Positions 35,226 to 47,051 of a stretch of 64,000 nt of DNA are shown here, in pieces (positions within the stretch are counted from its first letter, which is position 1; every line of letters starts with the position of its first letter). The stretch is taken from the NCBI RefSeq assembly GCF_030440595.1, contig NZ_CP047452.1:2108001-2172000 (forward strand), read 5' to 3'. Under the pieces are notes generated by a model. That model did no database searches. It was given only the letters and a program-made list of their open reading frames with translations, and was not told the origin of the DNA. The position numbers and the translations under genes were made by a program. This DNA comes from Corynebacterium glucuronolyticum DSM 44120. Its GTDB lineage: Bacteria; Actinomycetota; Actinomycetes; Mycobacteriales; Mycobacteriaceae.

Positions 35226-36682
35226 GCGGGGTCCTTTCCAAACAGCGTACGCGCCTCGCCGGCAGTGACAACCGAACCGGTGATGAGAATGCCACCACCG
35301 GAGACCGTATCACCCTCCGTGGGGTCCTCGGCAAGCTCCACCGCTAGCTCAACGGCGGCAGGAAGATTCTCCGCCAGGTGGACGCGTTCCTCGCCAAAGA
35401 TGGCGCGGGCCTTGTCGGCCAGCTCTTCTGCGGGAAGGCACCGAGGTGAATTGTTGACGGTGCACACGACTTCGTCCATAACTGGCTCGAGCTGTGTGAG
35501 AACGCCGTCGACATCCTTGTCACCGAGGCAGGCCATAACGCCGATGAGGCGGCGGAAGTCGAAATCACGGGACATCGCACCAGCCAGCGCCTTCGCGCCG
35601 TGCGGGTTGTGGGCCGCGTCGATAAAGGTGGTCGGTGTCGCGCGGACGCGTTCGAGGCGGCCGGGCGACTGTACCTGTGCGAAGCCGCGGCGAACCGTGT
35701 CGATGTCCAGCTGATGACCAGAACCTGCGCCGAAAAATACCTCGACGGCGGCGAGCGCCACGGCGGCGTTTTCCGCCTGGTGCGCGCCGGAAAGCGGAAG
35801 GAAGATGCCCTCGTATGTTCCGCCAAGTCCTTGGATAGTCAGTTGCTGGCCACCGACGGCAACGGTCGACTCGGTAACACCGAACTCCTGTCCCAGTCGT
35901 GCAACGGAGTTGTCCGCCTCCACGGCCTTCTCCAGGATGACGCGCATGGCTTCGGGATCTTGCTTGCCGACGACCGTGACCGGCCCTGGGCGCAGAAGGT
36001 CACCGCTGTCCCACTTCGGCTTGATGATGCCCGCTTTCTCGCCAGCAATCTCACCGATGGTGTCACCCAGCATCCCCTGGTGGTCAAGGCCAACCGGGGT
36101 GATGACGGACACGTCTGCGTGCAACACGTTGGTGGCATCCCAGCGACCACCCATGCCTACTTCGACGACTCCCACGTCGACGGGCGCATCGGCGAAGGCT
36201 GCAAAGGCCATGGCGGTGAGTACCTCGAACTTGCTCATCGGGTATTCCGATTCTGCATCCACCATTTCCACGTAGGGCTTGATCTCTTCCCAGATGCGGA
36301 CGTAGTCGGCGGGGTGCATCGGCTCACCGTCGATGGCAATGCGCTCGGTCACGAGCTGCAGGTGGGGACTCGTCGTGCGTCCCGTGCGGCGGGAGAATGC
36401 CCGCAGCAGGGATTCGATCATCCGCACGGTCGACGTCTTGCCGTTGGTGCCAGCCACGTGGATCATGGGGCTCGCCTGCTCGGGGTGCCCCAGAAGATCC
36501 ATGAGCTTTGCGATGCGCGACAGCGTGGGATCGATGTGGATCTCGCTCCAGCGCTCGTTGTGCTCGGCGTCAACCTCGGCAAGGCGCGCGAGATCGTCCT
36601 TGGTCACAGGCCGGTGCTCAACATGCTCTTCCTTTTCAGATAGGTTGAGGGTGAGACCGGACTCGTTGAACTCTAGGCTCAT
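35222..36682 (-). CDS. folC: Bifunctional folylpolyglutamate synthase / dihydrofolate synthase
   Basis: A 486-residue Mur-ligase-like enzyme that adds glutamate to folates. The P-loop is in [13 protein letters not shown], and [11 protein letters not shown] and HNPHGAKAL are the ATP and substrate motifs. An N-terminal extension of about 45 residues precedes the core. The start overlaps the valS stop by 4 bp, and the DUF4233 gene overlaps its own stop, forming a tight valS-folC-DUF4233 operon. Confidence 0.96.
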   Translation of the reverse strand: MSLEFNESGLTLNLSEKEEHVEHRPVTKDDLARLAEVDAEHNERWSEIHIDPTLSRIAKLMDLLGHPEQASPMIHVAGTNGKTSTVRMIESLLRAFSRRTGRTTSPHLQLVTERIAIDGEPMHPADYVRIWEEIKPYVEMVDAESEYPMSKFEVLTAMAFAAFADAPVDVGVVEVGMGGRWDATNVLHADVSVITPVGLDHQGMLGDTIGEIAGEKAGIIKPKWDSGDLLRPGPVTVVGKQDPEAMRVILEKAVEADNSVARLGQEFGVTESTVAVGGQQLTIQGLGGTYEGIFLPLSGAHQAENAAVALAAVEVFFGAGSGHQLDIDTVRRGFAQVQSPGRLERVRATPTTFIDAAHNPHGAKALAGAMSRDFDFRRLIGVMACLGDKDVDGVLTQLEPVMDEVVCTVNNSPRCLPAEELADKARAIFGEERVHLAENLPAAVELAVELAEDPTEGDTVSGGGILITGSVVTAGEARTLFGKDPA

Positions 36683-39318
36683 TGCATTTTCTCCAGCTGT
36701 GCAAGGCGTGCGGTTAGGCGTTCCTTTTCAGCCTGTGCAACCTCGCGGCGGGTCTTGATCTTCTCCACTACGGCCTCGGGTGCCTTGGACAAGAAGGCCT
36801 CATTGCTGAGCTTCTTGCCGGTGGTCTCCAATTCCTTGTCCTGCTTGGCAATGTCTTTCTCGCAGCGCTTAATCTCGGCAGCGACGTCGATGGTGCCGGA
36901 GGTATCGACCTCGACAAGGACAGTCTTTTCAGCCAGGCGGATCTCGATGGAGGCCGTCGGGGTGAAGTCCTCCTCCGGCGGGGTCAGGCGGACGATATCG
37001 CGGACGGCATCCTCCAGCCCAGCGAGGTCAGCTGCAGCGAAGTCGATGCGTGCCGGCACCTTCTGAGAGGGCTTGACACCCTGGTCAGAACGGAAGCGGC
37101 GAACCTCGGTGACAAGCTTCTGCACGTCAGCGATGCGGCGCGAAGCGGTGCGTCGCTCCGCTTCCGCACCGTCATAAGGAGCCGCTTCAGGCCACTGGGC
37201 GAACGTGATGGTCTCCTCGCCGGTCAGGGCCGTCCACAGGGTTTCGGTGACGAACGGCATCGTCGGGTGCAGGAGGCGAAGTACCTGGTCGAGGACGTGC
37301 CCCATGACAGCGGGCTGGAAGTTCGTCTTGGACAGCTCGAGGTACCAGTCGCACAGCTCGTCCCACACGAAGTGGAACATTTCCTCGTTAGCCTTGGCAA
37401 ACTGGTAGTCGTCGAGAAGCTCATTGACGTCGCGGGTGACCTCGTTCAGGCGGTCGAGGATCCACCGATCGGCATCGGAAAGCTCCGCAGGCAGCTCGGC
37501 AGAAGCGTCGGCACCACGGGACAGCGCGAAGCGGGCGGCGTTGAAGAGCTTGGTCACAAAGTTGCGGGCAGAGGAACCGGCATCGGAGCCAAGTGGCAGG
37601 TCAACACCGGGGTTGGCACCGCGAGCCAGGGCGAAGCGCAGTGCGTCCGCACCGTAGTCTTCCACCCAGTCCATCGGGTTAATGCCGTTGCCCAGGGACT
37701 TACTCATCTTGCGGCCGCGTTCATCGCGGACGAGGCCGTGGAGGAACAGGTCGGTGAACGGAACCTCGCCGAGGCCCTCCGTCATCTGGCCTGCGTAGGT
37801 GCCGAACATCATCATGCGGGCAACCCAGAAGAAGAGAATGTCGTAGGCGGTGACGAGGACGCTCGTGGGGTAGAACTTCTTCAGATCGTCGGTGGAATCC
37901 GGCCACCCCATCGTGGAGAACGGGAACAGCGCGGAGCTGAACCACGTATCCAGTACGTCCGGGTCCTGCGTGTAGCCTTCCGGTGGTGTATCGTCCGGGC
38001 CGCAGCAGACAACCTCGTCGTTCGGGCCGTACCAGATCGGGATCCGGTGGCCCCACCACAGCTGACGGGAAATGGTCCAGTCATGCATGTTGTCCACCCA
38101 GTCGAAGTACCGGGGTTCGAGCGCTGCCGGGTGGATGGTGGTCTTGCCGTCGCGGATCGCATCCCCAGCCATCTTTGCCAGCTTTTCCACCTTCACAAAC
38201 CACTGCAGCGACAGGCGGGGCTCAATCGGCTCGCCGGAGCGCTCCGAGTGGCCGACGGAGTGGACGTAGGGGCGAATCTCCTTGACTATGCGGCCCTGCT
38301 CACGCAGGGCCTCGCAAATCTCGTGGCGGGCTTCCTCACGGGTCATACCGTCGAAACGAGTGCCGGTATCGCAAATGTGCGCGGTGGAATCCAGGATGAT
38401 GGGCATGTCCAGGTTGTGGCGCTGGCCCATGGCGTAGTCGTTCGGGTCGTGCGCCGGGGTGATCTTCACAGCGCCGGTGCCGAATTCCATGTCGACGTAG
38501 TCGTCGGCGATGACCTTAATAGTAAGGTCGTCGCGGAATGGGTGCGGGAACTCCTGTCCGACGAGGTCCGTGTAGCGCTCGTCGTCGGGGTGAACGGCCA
38601 CGGCCACGTCGCCGAGCATCGTTTCCATACGGGTGGTAGCAACGACGATGTGCGGTTCATCGTCGTTCATCGAGCCGTAGCGGAAGCTGACGAGCTCACC
38701 CTCGACATCCTTGTACACAACCTCGATGTCGGATACGGCGGTCTCGAGAACCGGGGACCAGTTGACCAAGCGGTAATCCCTGTAGATCATGCCCTCGTCG
38801 TACATTTTCTTAAAGATGGTCTGCACGGCGCGAGACAGCCCCTCGTCCATGGTGAACCGCTCACGAGTCCAGTCCACGGAGTCGCCGATGGCGCGCATCT
38901 GGGAGAGAATACGTCCGCCGTATTCTTCCTTCCATTCCCAGACCTTATCCACGAACTCGTCACGCTCGTAATCCCAGCGGCGCTTGCCTTCCTCCTCCTG
39001 GAGCTTGGCCTCCACCTTGGTTTGGGTGGCGATGCCGGCGTGGTCCATGCCCGGCAGCCACAGCACCTCGTAACCCTGCATGCGCTTGCGGCGCACGATG
39101 GAATCAATGAGGGTGTGGTCTAATGCGTGCCCCATGTGGAGCTGACCGGTAACGTTCGGGGGCGGCAGCACCACCGAGAACGCCGGCTTGGGCGAGTGAG
39201 CATCGGGCGTGAAGTAGCCCTTCTCCACCCACGTCTCATACAGTTTCTCTTCGTGTTCCTTCGGCTCCCATTTGCTGGGGAGCTCGCGCATTTCCCGGTT
39301 ATCAGTCACGGTAGCCAT
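36679..39318 (-). CDS. valS: Valyl-tRNA synthetase
   Basis: An 879-residue class I synthetase. The HIGH-type motif is [15 protein letters not shown] and the KMSKS loop is [11 protein letters not shown]. The CP1 editing domain and the C-terminal coiled coil ([11 protein letters not shown] type tail) are present. I chose the ATG at 39318 because conservation starts there and the frame upstream to 39348 opens with a GTG and unrelated residues. No T-box leader is visible. folC overlaps its end. Confidence 0.97.
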   Translation of the reverse strand: MATVTDNREMRELPSKWEPKEHEEKLYETWVEKGYFTPDAHSPKPAFSVVLPPPNVTGQLHMGHALDHTLIDSIVRRKRMQGYEVLWLPGMDHAGIATQTKVEAKLQEEEGKRRWDYERDEFVDKVWEWKEEYGGRILSQMRAIGDSVDWTRERFTMDEGLSRAVQTIFKKMYDEGMIYRDYRLVNWSPVLETAVSDIEVVYKDVEGELVSFRYGSMNDDEPHIVVATTRMETMLGDVAVAVHPDDERYTDLVGQEFPHPFRDDLTIKVIADDYVDMEFGTGAVKITPAHDPNDYAMGQRHNLDMPIILDSTAHICDTGTRFDGMTREEARHEICEALREQGRIVKEIRPYVHSVGHSERSGEPIEPRLSLQWFVKVEKLAKMAGDAIRDGKTTIHPAALEPRYFDWVDNMHDWTISRQLWWGHRIPIWYGPNDEVVCCGPDDTPPEGYTQDPDVLDTWFSSALFPFSTMGWPDSTDDLKKFYPTSVLVTAYDILFFWVARMMMFGTYAGQMTEGLGEVPFTDLFLHGLVRDERGRKMSKSLGNGINPMDWVEDYGADALRFALARGANPGVDLPLGSDAGSSARNFVTKLFNAARFALSRGADASAELPAELSDADRWILDRLNEVTRDVNELLDDYQFAKANEEMFHFVWDELCDWYLELSKTNFQPAVMGHVLDQVLRLLHPTMPFVTETLWTALTGEETITFAQWPEAAPYDGAEAERRTASRRIADVQKLVTEVRRFRSDQGVKPSQKVPARIDFAAADLAGLEDAVRDIVRLTPPEEDFTPTASIEIRLAEKTVLVEVDTSGTIDVAAEIKRCEKDIAKQDKELETTGKKLSNEAFLSKAPEAVVEKIKTRREVAQAEKERLTARLAQLEKMQ

Positions 39319-39585
39319 CTTATAACCTGCGGGTAACATCTCCAGCACCCTCTTCCACCTGAGGGCATTCCTGATGATTCCCTTAACCCGTTACTACCCC
39401 CGTACTACCCCTGACCGCAACGGCGTTACCTCGCACCATAACAGCTCAACGAGATTTTGTAGATTTTTTGATACGCAATTATCCCATACGAAAGAAAATG
39501 GACTATCCTAAGATTTACTCAGATAATGGTGAATGTTTCTTAGAACTTCACACAGTGTTTTACCATAAAGTAAGGACCAGACATC

Positions 39586-41790
39586 ATGCGTAAAACAGCA
39601 CTGCTTACAGCCGTGTCTTTGGCAGCTTCTCTCATTGTTGCTCCGATGGCCCACGCCGGCGATAACGGTAATGGCTTCTATAACGTCGCGCTCGGACCGG
39701 GCAGCGACGAAACCTCCGTTACCCTCACGTGGGATCAAAAGTCGGGTGTGGTAACCGGAGTTGACATCACCTCCGACGATACCGCCGATGCCTCTTCGAC
39801 TTACGAGGGAATTTTCACCACGCCAAATATGCCGTCGAACCGCTCGTTGCAGACGTACCAGCACCGCAAGGCGGTTGTTCGCAACCTCGTTCCTGGTAAG
39901 ACGTACACCTACCGCATTGGCAGTAATATGGCTGGCTGGTCCGAGCCGATGACGTTTACCGCAGGCAGTGGCAGCACGTCCTGGTCTTTTGCTGCCACCG
40001 GCGCGCCGAATACGCTAGTCGACGACGCGACCTGGGCTTCCACCGCCACGGCGGCCACAGCGGCTCACCCTGAGCTCCTGGTGGTGACCGGAAACGCCAC
40101 CTCCGATATGTCTTCGAACCTTGAGCGCGACACGTTCACTGCTTCTCCTGCTCTACAGAATGTCCCTACCGCCATCGGCATTCACAGTGGCGACAAAGGC
40201 GGCGAAACCGGCTGGCACTTCCAGCTCCCCGGTGGCCTCAAGAATCATGCTGCTTTCATCTTCAATAACGTCGGCTTCATCAACGTTTCTGATACAGATG
40301 CCGCCGGCGCAGCCACGCTGATCCGCAACGAGGCTGCCCGCCTGAAGCCAAGCACGGATTGGCTGGTGCTCTACGGCATGAATTCTATGAGTAAGGAGCT
40401 CCGTCAAGCTGCCAGTGAGGCCGGTATTGACCTGGTCTTGACCGGTGGCGATTACTACTACAGCCGTTCTCACCTGCTGACGGCGGATGCTGCGACAAAG
40501 GCCGAGGACAATGTCCTGTACAAGAAGGATCAGGGAACTCTGTTTGTTTCCCTCAACTCAGCCTCGAACAGCAATTTCGCACAACCTGCGGGCGCGTCCG
40601 AGGACCTAGCGAAAACGTCCCAGGATGGCACGCCGGACTACACCACGGTGAAGGTCAGCCCTGAGGAGCTCACCATCACTACTCGCGATGTGGCTACGGG
40701 TGCTGTCATCGACAAGGTGACGCTCTCACAGAAGGATCCGATTAAGCCCGCCCCGATCGCTTCAGAAACAGCCACCACGACGACACAGAACCCTGCACCG
40801 ACAACGACCAAGCCGACCCCCACCAAGGAACCGGCACCAACCACCTCGAAGCAGCCCACGCCGACAACGGCTAAGCCGACCACCTCGAAAAAGCCCACGC
40901 CGACAACGGCCAAGCCGACCTCTACAAAGGAACCGGCACCGACCACCTCGAAGAAGCCCACACCGACAACGGCCAAGCCGACCTCTACAAAGGAACCCGC
41001 ACCGACCACCTCGAAGAAGCCCACACCTACTACTGAGGAGCCGGCCCCCACCCCGAGTCTGAAACCGGGCACGACGGTGGAGACGGTCATTCCTGGGAAT
41101 GCCACCGTCCTCGATGACACGGTCGTAGACCCCACCGGCACCATCACCGGGGAGGTCCTCGACGCCGCAGGCGCCAAGGTCACTGGCGCATTGGTGAGCG
41201 TCGATAAGCAAGGAAAGGTGACCGTCACCCTCCCCAAGGACGCGAAGGCCGGAGACTACACGGTGCAGCTGACCGACGGCGGTGCCAACGTCGGCGACCC
41301 GATCACAGTCACCGTCAATGCCCCAGAACCTAGCATGAGGCCGGGCACGACGGTGGAGAAGATCACCCCCGGTAAGGCCACCGTTCTCGATGACACGGTC
41401 GTAAACCCCACCGACAGCATTACCGGCGAGGTCCTCGACGCCGCAGGCACCAAGGTCACTGGCGCAACGGTGAACGTCGATAAGCAAGGAAAGGTGACCG
41501 TCACCCTCCCCAAGGACGCGAAGGCCGGAGACTACACCGTGCAGCTGACCGACGGCGGCACCAACATCGGCGACCCGATCACCGTCACCGTCGAAAAGAC
41601 CACACCGAAGCCTAAGCCAGGAAATGACACAGACGGAAGCTCCGACGGATCTTCTGCCGAGAACATGGTATGGGTCGGCGTCGGCGGATTCTTCGGCATG
41701 ATTGCCGTTGCTGGCCTGTTGGGCTGGCTCATCGGCAACGTGCTTGGCCATGCACGCCCCTACCTTGCCCAGGCAGGGATTTACATCTAA
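39586..41790 (+). CDS. Surface protein: purple-acid-phosphatase-like ectodomain, Pro/Thr stalk, two repeats, membrane anchor
   Basis: A 734-residue exported protein. The signal peptide is residues 1-24 (AHA). A fibronectin-like PAP N-domain spans about 30-125 (VTLTWDQ, TYEGIFTT, KTYTYRIG). A metallophosphatase-like domain spans about 130-345 but the metal motifs are altered: VTGNATS replaces GDxx and VLTGGDYYYSRSH replaces GHxH. Residues 398-488 are a Thr/Pro/Lys stalk. Two 92-residue repeats (about 493 and 585) and a final hydrophobic segment without LPXTG follow. It is probably an adhesin or wall-linked protein rather than an active phosphatase. AAGGA precedes the ATG. Confidence 0.85.
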   Translation: MRKTALLTAVSLAASLIVAPMAHAGDNGNGFYNVALGPGSDETSVTLTWDQKSGVVTGVDITSDDTADASSTYEGIFTTPNMPSNRSLQTYQHRKAVVRNLVPGKTYTYRIGSNMAGWSEPMTFTAGSGSTSWSFAATGAPNTLVDDATWASTATAATAAHPELLVVTGNATSDMSSNLERDTFTASPALQNVPTAIGIHSGDKGGETGWHFQLPGGLKNHAAFIFNNVGFINVSDTDAAGAATLIRNEAARLKPSTDWLVLYGMNSMSKELRQAASEAGIDLVLTGGDYYYSRSHLLTADAATKAEDNVLYKKDQGTLFVSLNSASNSNFAQPAGASEDLAKTSQDGTPDYTTVKVSPEELTITTRDVATGAVIDKVTLSQKDPIKPAPIASETATTTTQNPAPTTTKPTPTKEPAPTTSKQPTPTTAKPTTSKKPTPTTAKPTSTKEPAPTTSKKPTPTTAKPTSTKEPAPTTSKKPTPTTEEPAPTPSLKPGTTVETVIPGNATVLDDTVVDPTGTITGEVLDAAGAKVTGALVSVDKQGKVTVTLPKDAKAGDYTVQLTDGGANVGDPITVTVNAPEPSMRPGTTVEKITPGKATVLDDTVVNPTDSITGEVLDAAGTKVTGATVNVDKQGKVTVTLPKDAKAGDYTVQLTDGGTNIGDPITVTVEKTTPKPKPGNDTDGSSDGSSAENMVWVGVGGFFGMIAVAGLLGWLIGNVLGHARPYLAQAGIYI
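40780..41050 (+). repeat. Coding low-complexity Thr/Pro/Lys stalk repeats
   Basis: About ten imperfect units of the type (K/E)PAPTTSK(K/Q)PTPTTAKPT within the surface protein. Neighbouring units are nearly identical at DNA level, for example around 40918-40980 and 40979-41040, so unit number probably varies by slippage. Confidence 0.85.
41062..41337 (+). repeat. Surface-protein tandem repeat, copy 1
   Basis: Encodes a 92-residue beta domain (PGTTVETV...KVTVTLPKDAKAGDYTVQLTDGG) of the Rib/YPDG type. It matches copy 2 at a 276-bp offset with long stretches of identical DNA. Confidence 0.85.
41338..41613 (+). repeat. Surface-protein tandem repeat, copy 2
   Basis: The second copy of the 276-bp unit. 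Differences are mostly in the first third (EKITPGKATVL versus ETVIPGNATVL). It ends before a Lys/Pro linker and the membrane anchor. Confidence 0.85.
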
Positions 41791-41802
41791 CGGTCATCGA
41801 CC

Positions 41803-41838
41803 CGGCCCGCACCATCACACATGGTGCGGGCCGTTTTT
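41803..41838 (+). terminator. Terminator after the surface protein
   Basis: A perfect 13-bp stem CGGCCCGCACCAT/ATGGTGCGGGCCG with a 5-nt loop, then T5. Confidence 0.95.
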
Positions 41839-42040
41839 GCGCTACTGCGGAGCTACAAACTGCTGTGAACCGACTGAGATGTGGGGCGGAGATGACTGAA
41901 AAAGGATTCTCACCGCCTTCGCCTCAGGTATTTTCAACACGCCCTCCTGAGAAGCAGGTGAAGTGCTTCCCCGTCAACGCTTTAGGTGTCACCGAACGAA
42001 AGGTAGTCCTGGTTTGCCAGAGTTTTTACGTAGATGGGCG

Positions 42041-42373
42041 ATGTCCCCCTGGTACTTCCTTACACCGGGAATCGCCGCGCGAGAAGCCCAACACCTCGTG
42101 TACTACGCCTCCGACCGCGTCGATACGGTGACCGCTGCGGTCGTGCTTATCGTCTTATCCACCGCAGCGCTGTGCATGTCGGAATTTTGCAGGCGCAACA
42201 ATCCCGTGTCCGCGCACTGGACCGGTTACCGCGAACTCGCTTTCGCGCTGGCGCTCCTTGCCGTTGGGTTCTGTACACCCGGCTGGCCCGGCTATTTCGC
42301 CATCGTCATCCCCGTCATTGTCCGTTTCATCCTGGAGTTTCGCAGGAGGTACCACGGAGACCGAACCACGTAA
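42041..42373 (+). CDS. Small hypothetical membrane protein (110 aa)
   Basis: It is not recognised. After MSPWYFLTPGIAAREAQHLVYY it has about three hydrophobic segments (VTAAVVLIVLSTAALCM, LAFALALLAVGFC, YFAIVIPVIVRFILEF) and a basic tail. The frame is open back to 41963, but the residues before the ATG at 42041 are Arg/Cys-rich and unconvincing. The ribosome-binding site is weak. It converges on mdh with a shared terminator. Confidence 0.55.
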   Translation: MSPWYFLTPGIAAREAQHLVYYASDRVDTVTAAVVLIVLSTAALCMSEFCRRNNPVSAHWTGYRELAFALALLAVGFCTPGWPGYFAIVIPVIVRFILEFRRRYHGDRTT

Positions 42374-42383
42374 CTCCACATAC

Positions 42384-42432
42384 AAAAACCTGCCCCAACG
42401 ACCTGTTATGGGACGGGGGCAGGCTCTTTTTA
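42384..42432. terminator. Bidirectional terminator between the membrane protein gene and mdh
   Basis: An 8-bp stem CCTGCCCC/GGGGCAGG with A5 on the left and a T5-containing tract on the right, so it can serve both convergent genes. Confidence 0.85.
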
Positions 42433-42459
42433 TCTAGCTCTTTTAGGCTCGCGAGCTAA

Positions 42460-43884
<1,425 letters not shown>

Positions 43885-44634
43885 ATGACTTCGTCACACG
43901 ATTCTTTCCCCTCCACAGAGTCACCGAAAGACGGCGTGGTCGAGCTCGCGCTGACGCTGTTTGCCAATCAGGGGTTTAAGCAGACAAAACTCGAGCAGGT
44001 AGCCACCAAGTCCGGGATCAGCAAGCGCATGATCCACTACCACTTCACAGACAAGAAGGGGCTGTATATCGCCGCCCTCACACTTGCCGTCACACAGCTC
44101 CGCCCGAGCCAGGAAGAGCTCGAGCTCGAGTCGGTCGTCCCTGTAGAATCGGCTAAAAAGATTGTTTCTGTTGTCTTCGACCATTTCGAGCAGCACCCCG
44201 ACGCAGTGAAACTGGTCCTCACCGAGTCCATCTACCACCACGTGGATGCAGAAGAGCTGCCCCCGCTGGCAGACCACTCCGACTTGTTCCTCCAGCTGAA
44301 CAAGCTCCTCATGCTCGGCCAGGATGCCGGCGCGTTCCGCCCCGGAATCTCCGCACTGGACATGTACGCCTCCATCGTTGGCCTCTGCCTGCTCCCCTAC
44401 TCCTGGAACCTCGTCTTCCGGAACCTGTACAACACGGACCTCTCCTCCGCCATCAACACGGAGGCGCTGCGGAACCAAGCCCAGGATCAAGTCATCTCGT
44501 TCCTCACCGCGCAGCTTCCGCCCACGGGCGGGGAGACGTACCTCCAATCCGAGCGCAACGAGGCACGCGAGAACGGGTCCGCGGAGAGCGATCTCTACGC
44601 CGCCGAGGAGGGTTTCGGCGACGTCTACGAATAG
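43885..44634 (+). CDS. TetR-family transcriptional regulator
   Basis: A 249-residue repressor-type protein. The N-terminal HTH is typical: VELALTLFANQGFKQTKLEQVATKSGISKRMIHYHFTDKKGLY. The C-terminal ligand domain ends with an acidic tail of about 30 residues. GAGAGAAG precedes the ATG. A TetR gene beside mdh is also found in C. glutamicum, where it neighbours van genes; those are absent here. The target and ligand are unknown. Confidence 0.92.
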   Translation: MTSSHDSFPSTESPKDGVVELALTLFANQGFKQTKLEQVATKSGISKRMIHYHFTDKKGLYIAALTLAVTQLRPSQEELELESVVPVESAKKIVSVVFDHFEQHPDAVKLVLTESIYHHVDAEELPPLADHSDLFLQLNKLLMLGQDAGAFRPGISALDMYASIVGLCLLPYSWNLVFRNLYNTDLSSAINTEALRNQAQDQVISFLTAQLPPTGGETYLQSERNEARENGSAESDLYAAEEGFGDVYE

Positions 44635-44660
44635 CTAGCTCCCACCCAGTTAACTACGAC

Positions 44661-44694
44661 AAAAGCCTCCCCAGTTCACAGTGGGGAGGCTTTT
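44661..44694. terminator. Bidirectional terminator between tetR and clpX
   Basis: A 12-bp stem AAAAGCCTCCCC/GGGGAGGCTTTT around a 10-nt loop, able to serve both convergent genes. Confidence 0.92.
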
Positions 44695-44703
44695 CGGTAG
44701 TTG

Positions 44704-45960
44704 TTACGAGGCCTTTTTCTTGTTACCCACGAGCTTCGGTCGGCCGGTGCCGTTGACCACGCCGGCATCAATAGTCACCTTGGACACCTCCCTAGAGGGG
44801 ATGTCGTACATGACCGGCACGAGGATCTCCTCCATGATGGCGCGCAGGCCACGGGCACCGGTCTTGCGGGCGAGCGCCTTCTCCGCGATCGCGCCCAGCG
44901 CGCCGTCGGTGAAGACGAGCTCCGTGTCGTCGTAGCTAAACATCTTCTGGTACTGCTTGACCAGGGAGTTCTTCGGCTCCGTAAGGACGGACACGAGGGC
45001 TTTCTTGTCCAGTTGGTTCACCGTCGCCGTGACGGGGAGGCGACCAATGAACTCGGGAATGAGGCCAAACTTAACCAGGTCCTCCGGCTGCACCTTCTGG
45101 AGAATATTCGCATTCTCCAGCTCTTCGTTGGAGCGGATATCCGCACCGAAGCCCAGGCTCTTCTTGCCCACGCGCTCCTGGATCACCTTTTCCAGGCCCG
45201 CGAACGCGCCGGAGGCGATGAACAGGATATTGGACGTATCCACCTGGATGAGTTCCTGGTTGGGATGCTTTCTGCCGCCCTGCGGCGGAATCGACGCGAC
45301 GGTGCCCTCGAGGATCTTCAGCAGAGCCTGCTGCACACCCTCGCCGGAAACGTCGCGTGTGATGGAGACGTTCTCCCCCTTGCGGGTGATCTTGTCAATC
45401 TCATCGATGTACACGATGCCGTGCTCAGCCTTCTTCACGTCGAAGTCGGCGGCCTGGAGCAGGCGGAGCAGGATGTTCTCCACGTCCTCTCCCACGTAGC
45501 CGGCCTCGGTCAGGCTCGTCGCATCGGCGATGGTAAACGGCACGTCCAGTTTCTTGGCCAACGTCTGCGCCAGGTACGTCTTGCCACAGCCGGTGGGTCC
45601 CAGCAGCAAAATGTTGGACTTCTGCAGCTCTACCCCGTCATCGGAGCCGAAAACGTTCTGCAGCTTCACGCGCTTGTAGTGGTTGTACACGGCGACGGAC
45701 AGGACCTTCTTGGCCTCGTCCTGCCCGATGACGTACTCGTCCAGGAATTCCTTGATCTCCTTCGGCGTGGGGAGCGATTCCTTGTCCATCTTGGTGGCGC
45801 GTTCGGCGGAGAGCTCCTCGGCGATGATCTCGTTGCACAGGTCGATGCACTCGTTGCAGATGTACACGCCGCCCCCGGCAATTAGCTTCTTTACCTGCTT
45901 CTGGCTCTTCCCACAGAAGGAACACTTAAGCAGGTCAGCGGTCTCTTGCATGCGCGACAT
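44704..45960 (-). CDS. clpX: ATP-dependent Clp protease ATP-binding subunit ClpX
   Basis: A 418-residue AAA+ unfoldase that feeds substrates to ClpP. The N-terminal zinc finger has four cysteines ([10 protein letters not shown] ... CNECIDLC). Walker A is [15 protein letters not shown], and the pore and sensor regions are intact. It converges on tetR and is divergent from the PcaD-like gene. It is not in an operon with clpP1-clpP2, as usual for actinobacteria. Confidence 0.97.
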   Translation of the reverse strand: MSRMQETADLLKCSFCGKSQKQVKKLIAGGGVYICNECIDLCNEIIAEELSAERATKMDKESLPTPKEIKEFLDEYVIGQDEAKKVLSVAVYNHYKRVKLQNVFGSDDGVELQKSNILLLGPTGCGKTYLAQTLAKKLDVPFTIADATSLTEAGYVGEDVENILLRLLQAADFDVKKAEHGIVYIDEIDKITRKGENVSITRDVSGEGVQQALLKILEGTVASIPPQGGRKHPNQELIQVDTSNILFIASGAFAGLEKVIQERVGKKSLGFGADIRSNEELENANILQKVQPEDLVKFGLIPEFIGRLPVTATVNQLDKKALVSVLTEPKNSLVKQYQKMFSYDDTELVFTDGALGAIAEKALARKTGARGLRAIMEEILVPVMYDIPSREVSKVTIDAGVVNGTGRPKLVGNKKKAS

Positions 45961-46137
45961 ATGGTGCTTTCACCACTCCTTGAGTTCGTTGGTTTTCTGG
46001 ACGTGAGGCTTTAGCCTACCCCACACTGTCAACGCGGTTATACCGCCTTATATTTCCGCAGGGGAAGGGCCAGTTCCAGTATCGCACACCGGAACCACAG
46101 CACGGCGGAGGCCCTCGCACGATGAGCAATTCGCACG

Positions 46138-46143
46138 TACATT
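46138..46143 (+). promoter_or_regulatory. -10 box of leaderless pcaD-like transcript
   Basis: TACATT, 7 nt before the ATG at 46151, with no ribosome-binding site. Confidence 0.6.
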
Positions 46144-46150
46144 GGATGGT

Positions 46151-47002
46151 ATGACTAACGTTTTGCACAGCATAGAATTCGGATCGTCCAACGAGGGCGA
46201 CCCCATCGTCTTCCTCGGTTCACTTGGCGCCAACGCGTGGTTCTGGTCCCCGCAGCTCGACGCATTTTCCCACCACCGTCGCGTCATCGCGATCGACCAT
46301 CCGGGGCATGGCGCCTCTGAGCTTTTCGACGTCCACTCGATCCCCGAGTTCGGCGATCTCGTTCTTTCCACGCTGGACACGCTCGGTGTCGACCGCTTCC
46401 AGCTCGTCGGTCTCTCGCTCGGCGGGGCCGTGGCGCAGTATCTCGGCGCACACTCCGAGCGCGTGACGAGCATCGCGCTCCTCTCCACGAATGCCAAGTT
46501 CGGCACCCCGGAGGCGTGGACAAGTAAGGCGGCCTCCGTCCGCGACGGCGGCCTCCACGAGGCAAACGCGGCCACCATCACCAACTGGTTCACCGCCGAC
46601 TGGCGCGAGGAGCATCCCGCAAGCCTCGCTTATGTCCTTCACCTCATGGACTGCACCCCCAGCGAGGGCTACGCCCGCGCCTGCGAGGCACTCGCCGCGT
46701 GGGACAACTGGGAGGGCCTGAAGGATATTTCCGTCCCCACCCTCGTCGTTCCCGGCGGCCACGACGGCGGCTGCACCCCCGAGGTCATGAGCACAATGGC
46801 CGAGTCCATTCCGAATTCCACCTACACGGTGATCGAGTCGGCTGCGCACCTGTCCAACGTCGAGGCCGCTGAAGAGGTCACCACGCTCCTCGCCCGCCAC
46901 TTCGGAATCGACGACGATAGTCTGCTCAAGGATTCCTCCGAGACCTACCACGAGCAGTACCCCACCGAGGTCTTCGGCGAGGTCAACGACTCAGAGAAGT
47001 AA
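46151..47002 (+). CDS. pcaD: Alpha/beta hydrolase, 3-oxoadipate enol-lactonase-like
   Basis: A 283-residue hydrolase. The nucleophile is in GLSLGGAVAQYLG, and the triad His is in AAHLSNVEAAEE. The segments WFWSPQLDAFS, NAKFGTPEAWTSKAASVRDGGL and SEGYARACEAL closely follow PcaD, which opens 3-oxoadipate enol-lactone in the beta-ketoadipate pathway. In C. glutamicum a full pca cluster lies next to clpX; here only this gene stands, with a C-terminal extension of about 25 acidic residues. Start: leaderless ATG at 46151. Confidence 0.8.
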   Translation: MTNVLHSIEFGSSNEGDPIVFLGSLGANAWFWSPQLDAFSHHRRVIAIDHPGHGASELFDVHSIPEFGDLVLSTLDTLGVDRFQLVGLSLGGAVAQYLGAHSERVTSIALLSTNAKFGTPEAWTSKAASVRDGGLHEANAATITNWFTADWREEHPASLAYVLHLMDCTPSEGYARACEALAAWDNWEGLKDISVPTLVVPGGHDGGCTPEVMSTMAESIPNSTYTVIESAAHLSNVEAAEEVTTLLARHFGIDDDSLLKDSSETYHEQYPTEVFGEVNDSEK

Positions 47003-47011
47003 CAAAAAGCC

Positions 47012-47043
47012 AAAAAACCGCCGGCGTTGCCGGCGGTTTTTCT
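47012..47043. terminator. Terminator between the pcaD-like gene and clpP2
   Basis: A 13-bp stem AAAAACCGCCGGC/GCCGGCGGTTTTT with a 3-nt loop. It can stop transcription from both sides. Confidence 0.95.
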
Positions 47044-47051
47044 CTGTCTAC

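Noticed and set aside
37267..39123. A 618-codon open frame antisense to valS
   Set aside because: It is a mirror frame of a conserved synthetase without ribosome-binding site or motif.
39319..39585. T-box or other tRNA-sensing leader before valS
   Set aside because: No specifier loop, T-box sequence or terminator-antiterminator pair is visible in the 267 bp.
40780..41050. Repeats resembling a CRISPR array
   Set aside because: The repeats are in frame, encode a Thr/Pro/Lys stalk, and have no spacers of constant length.
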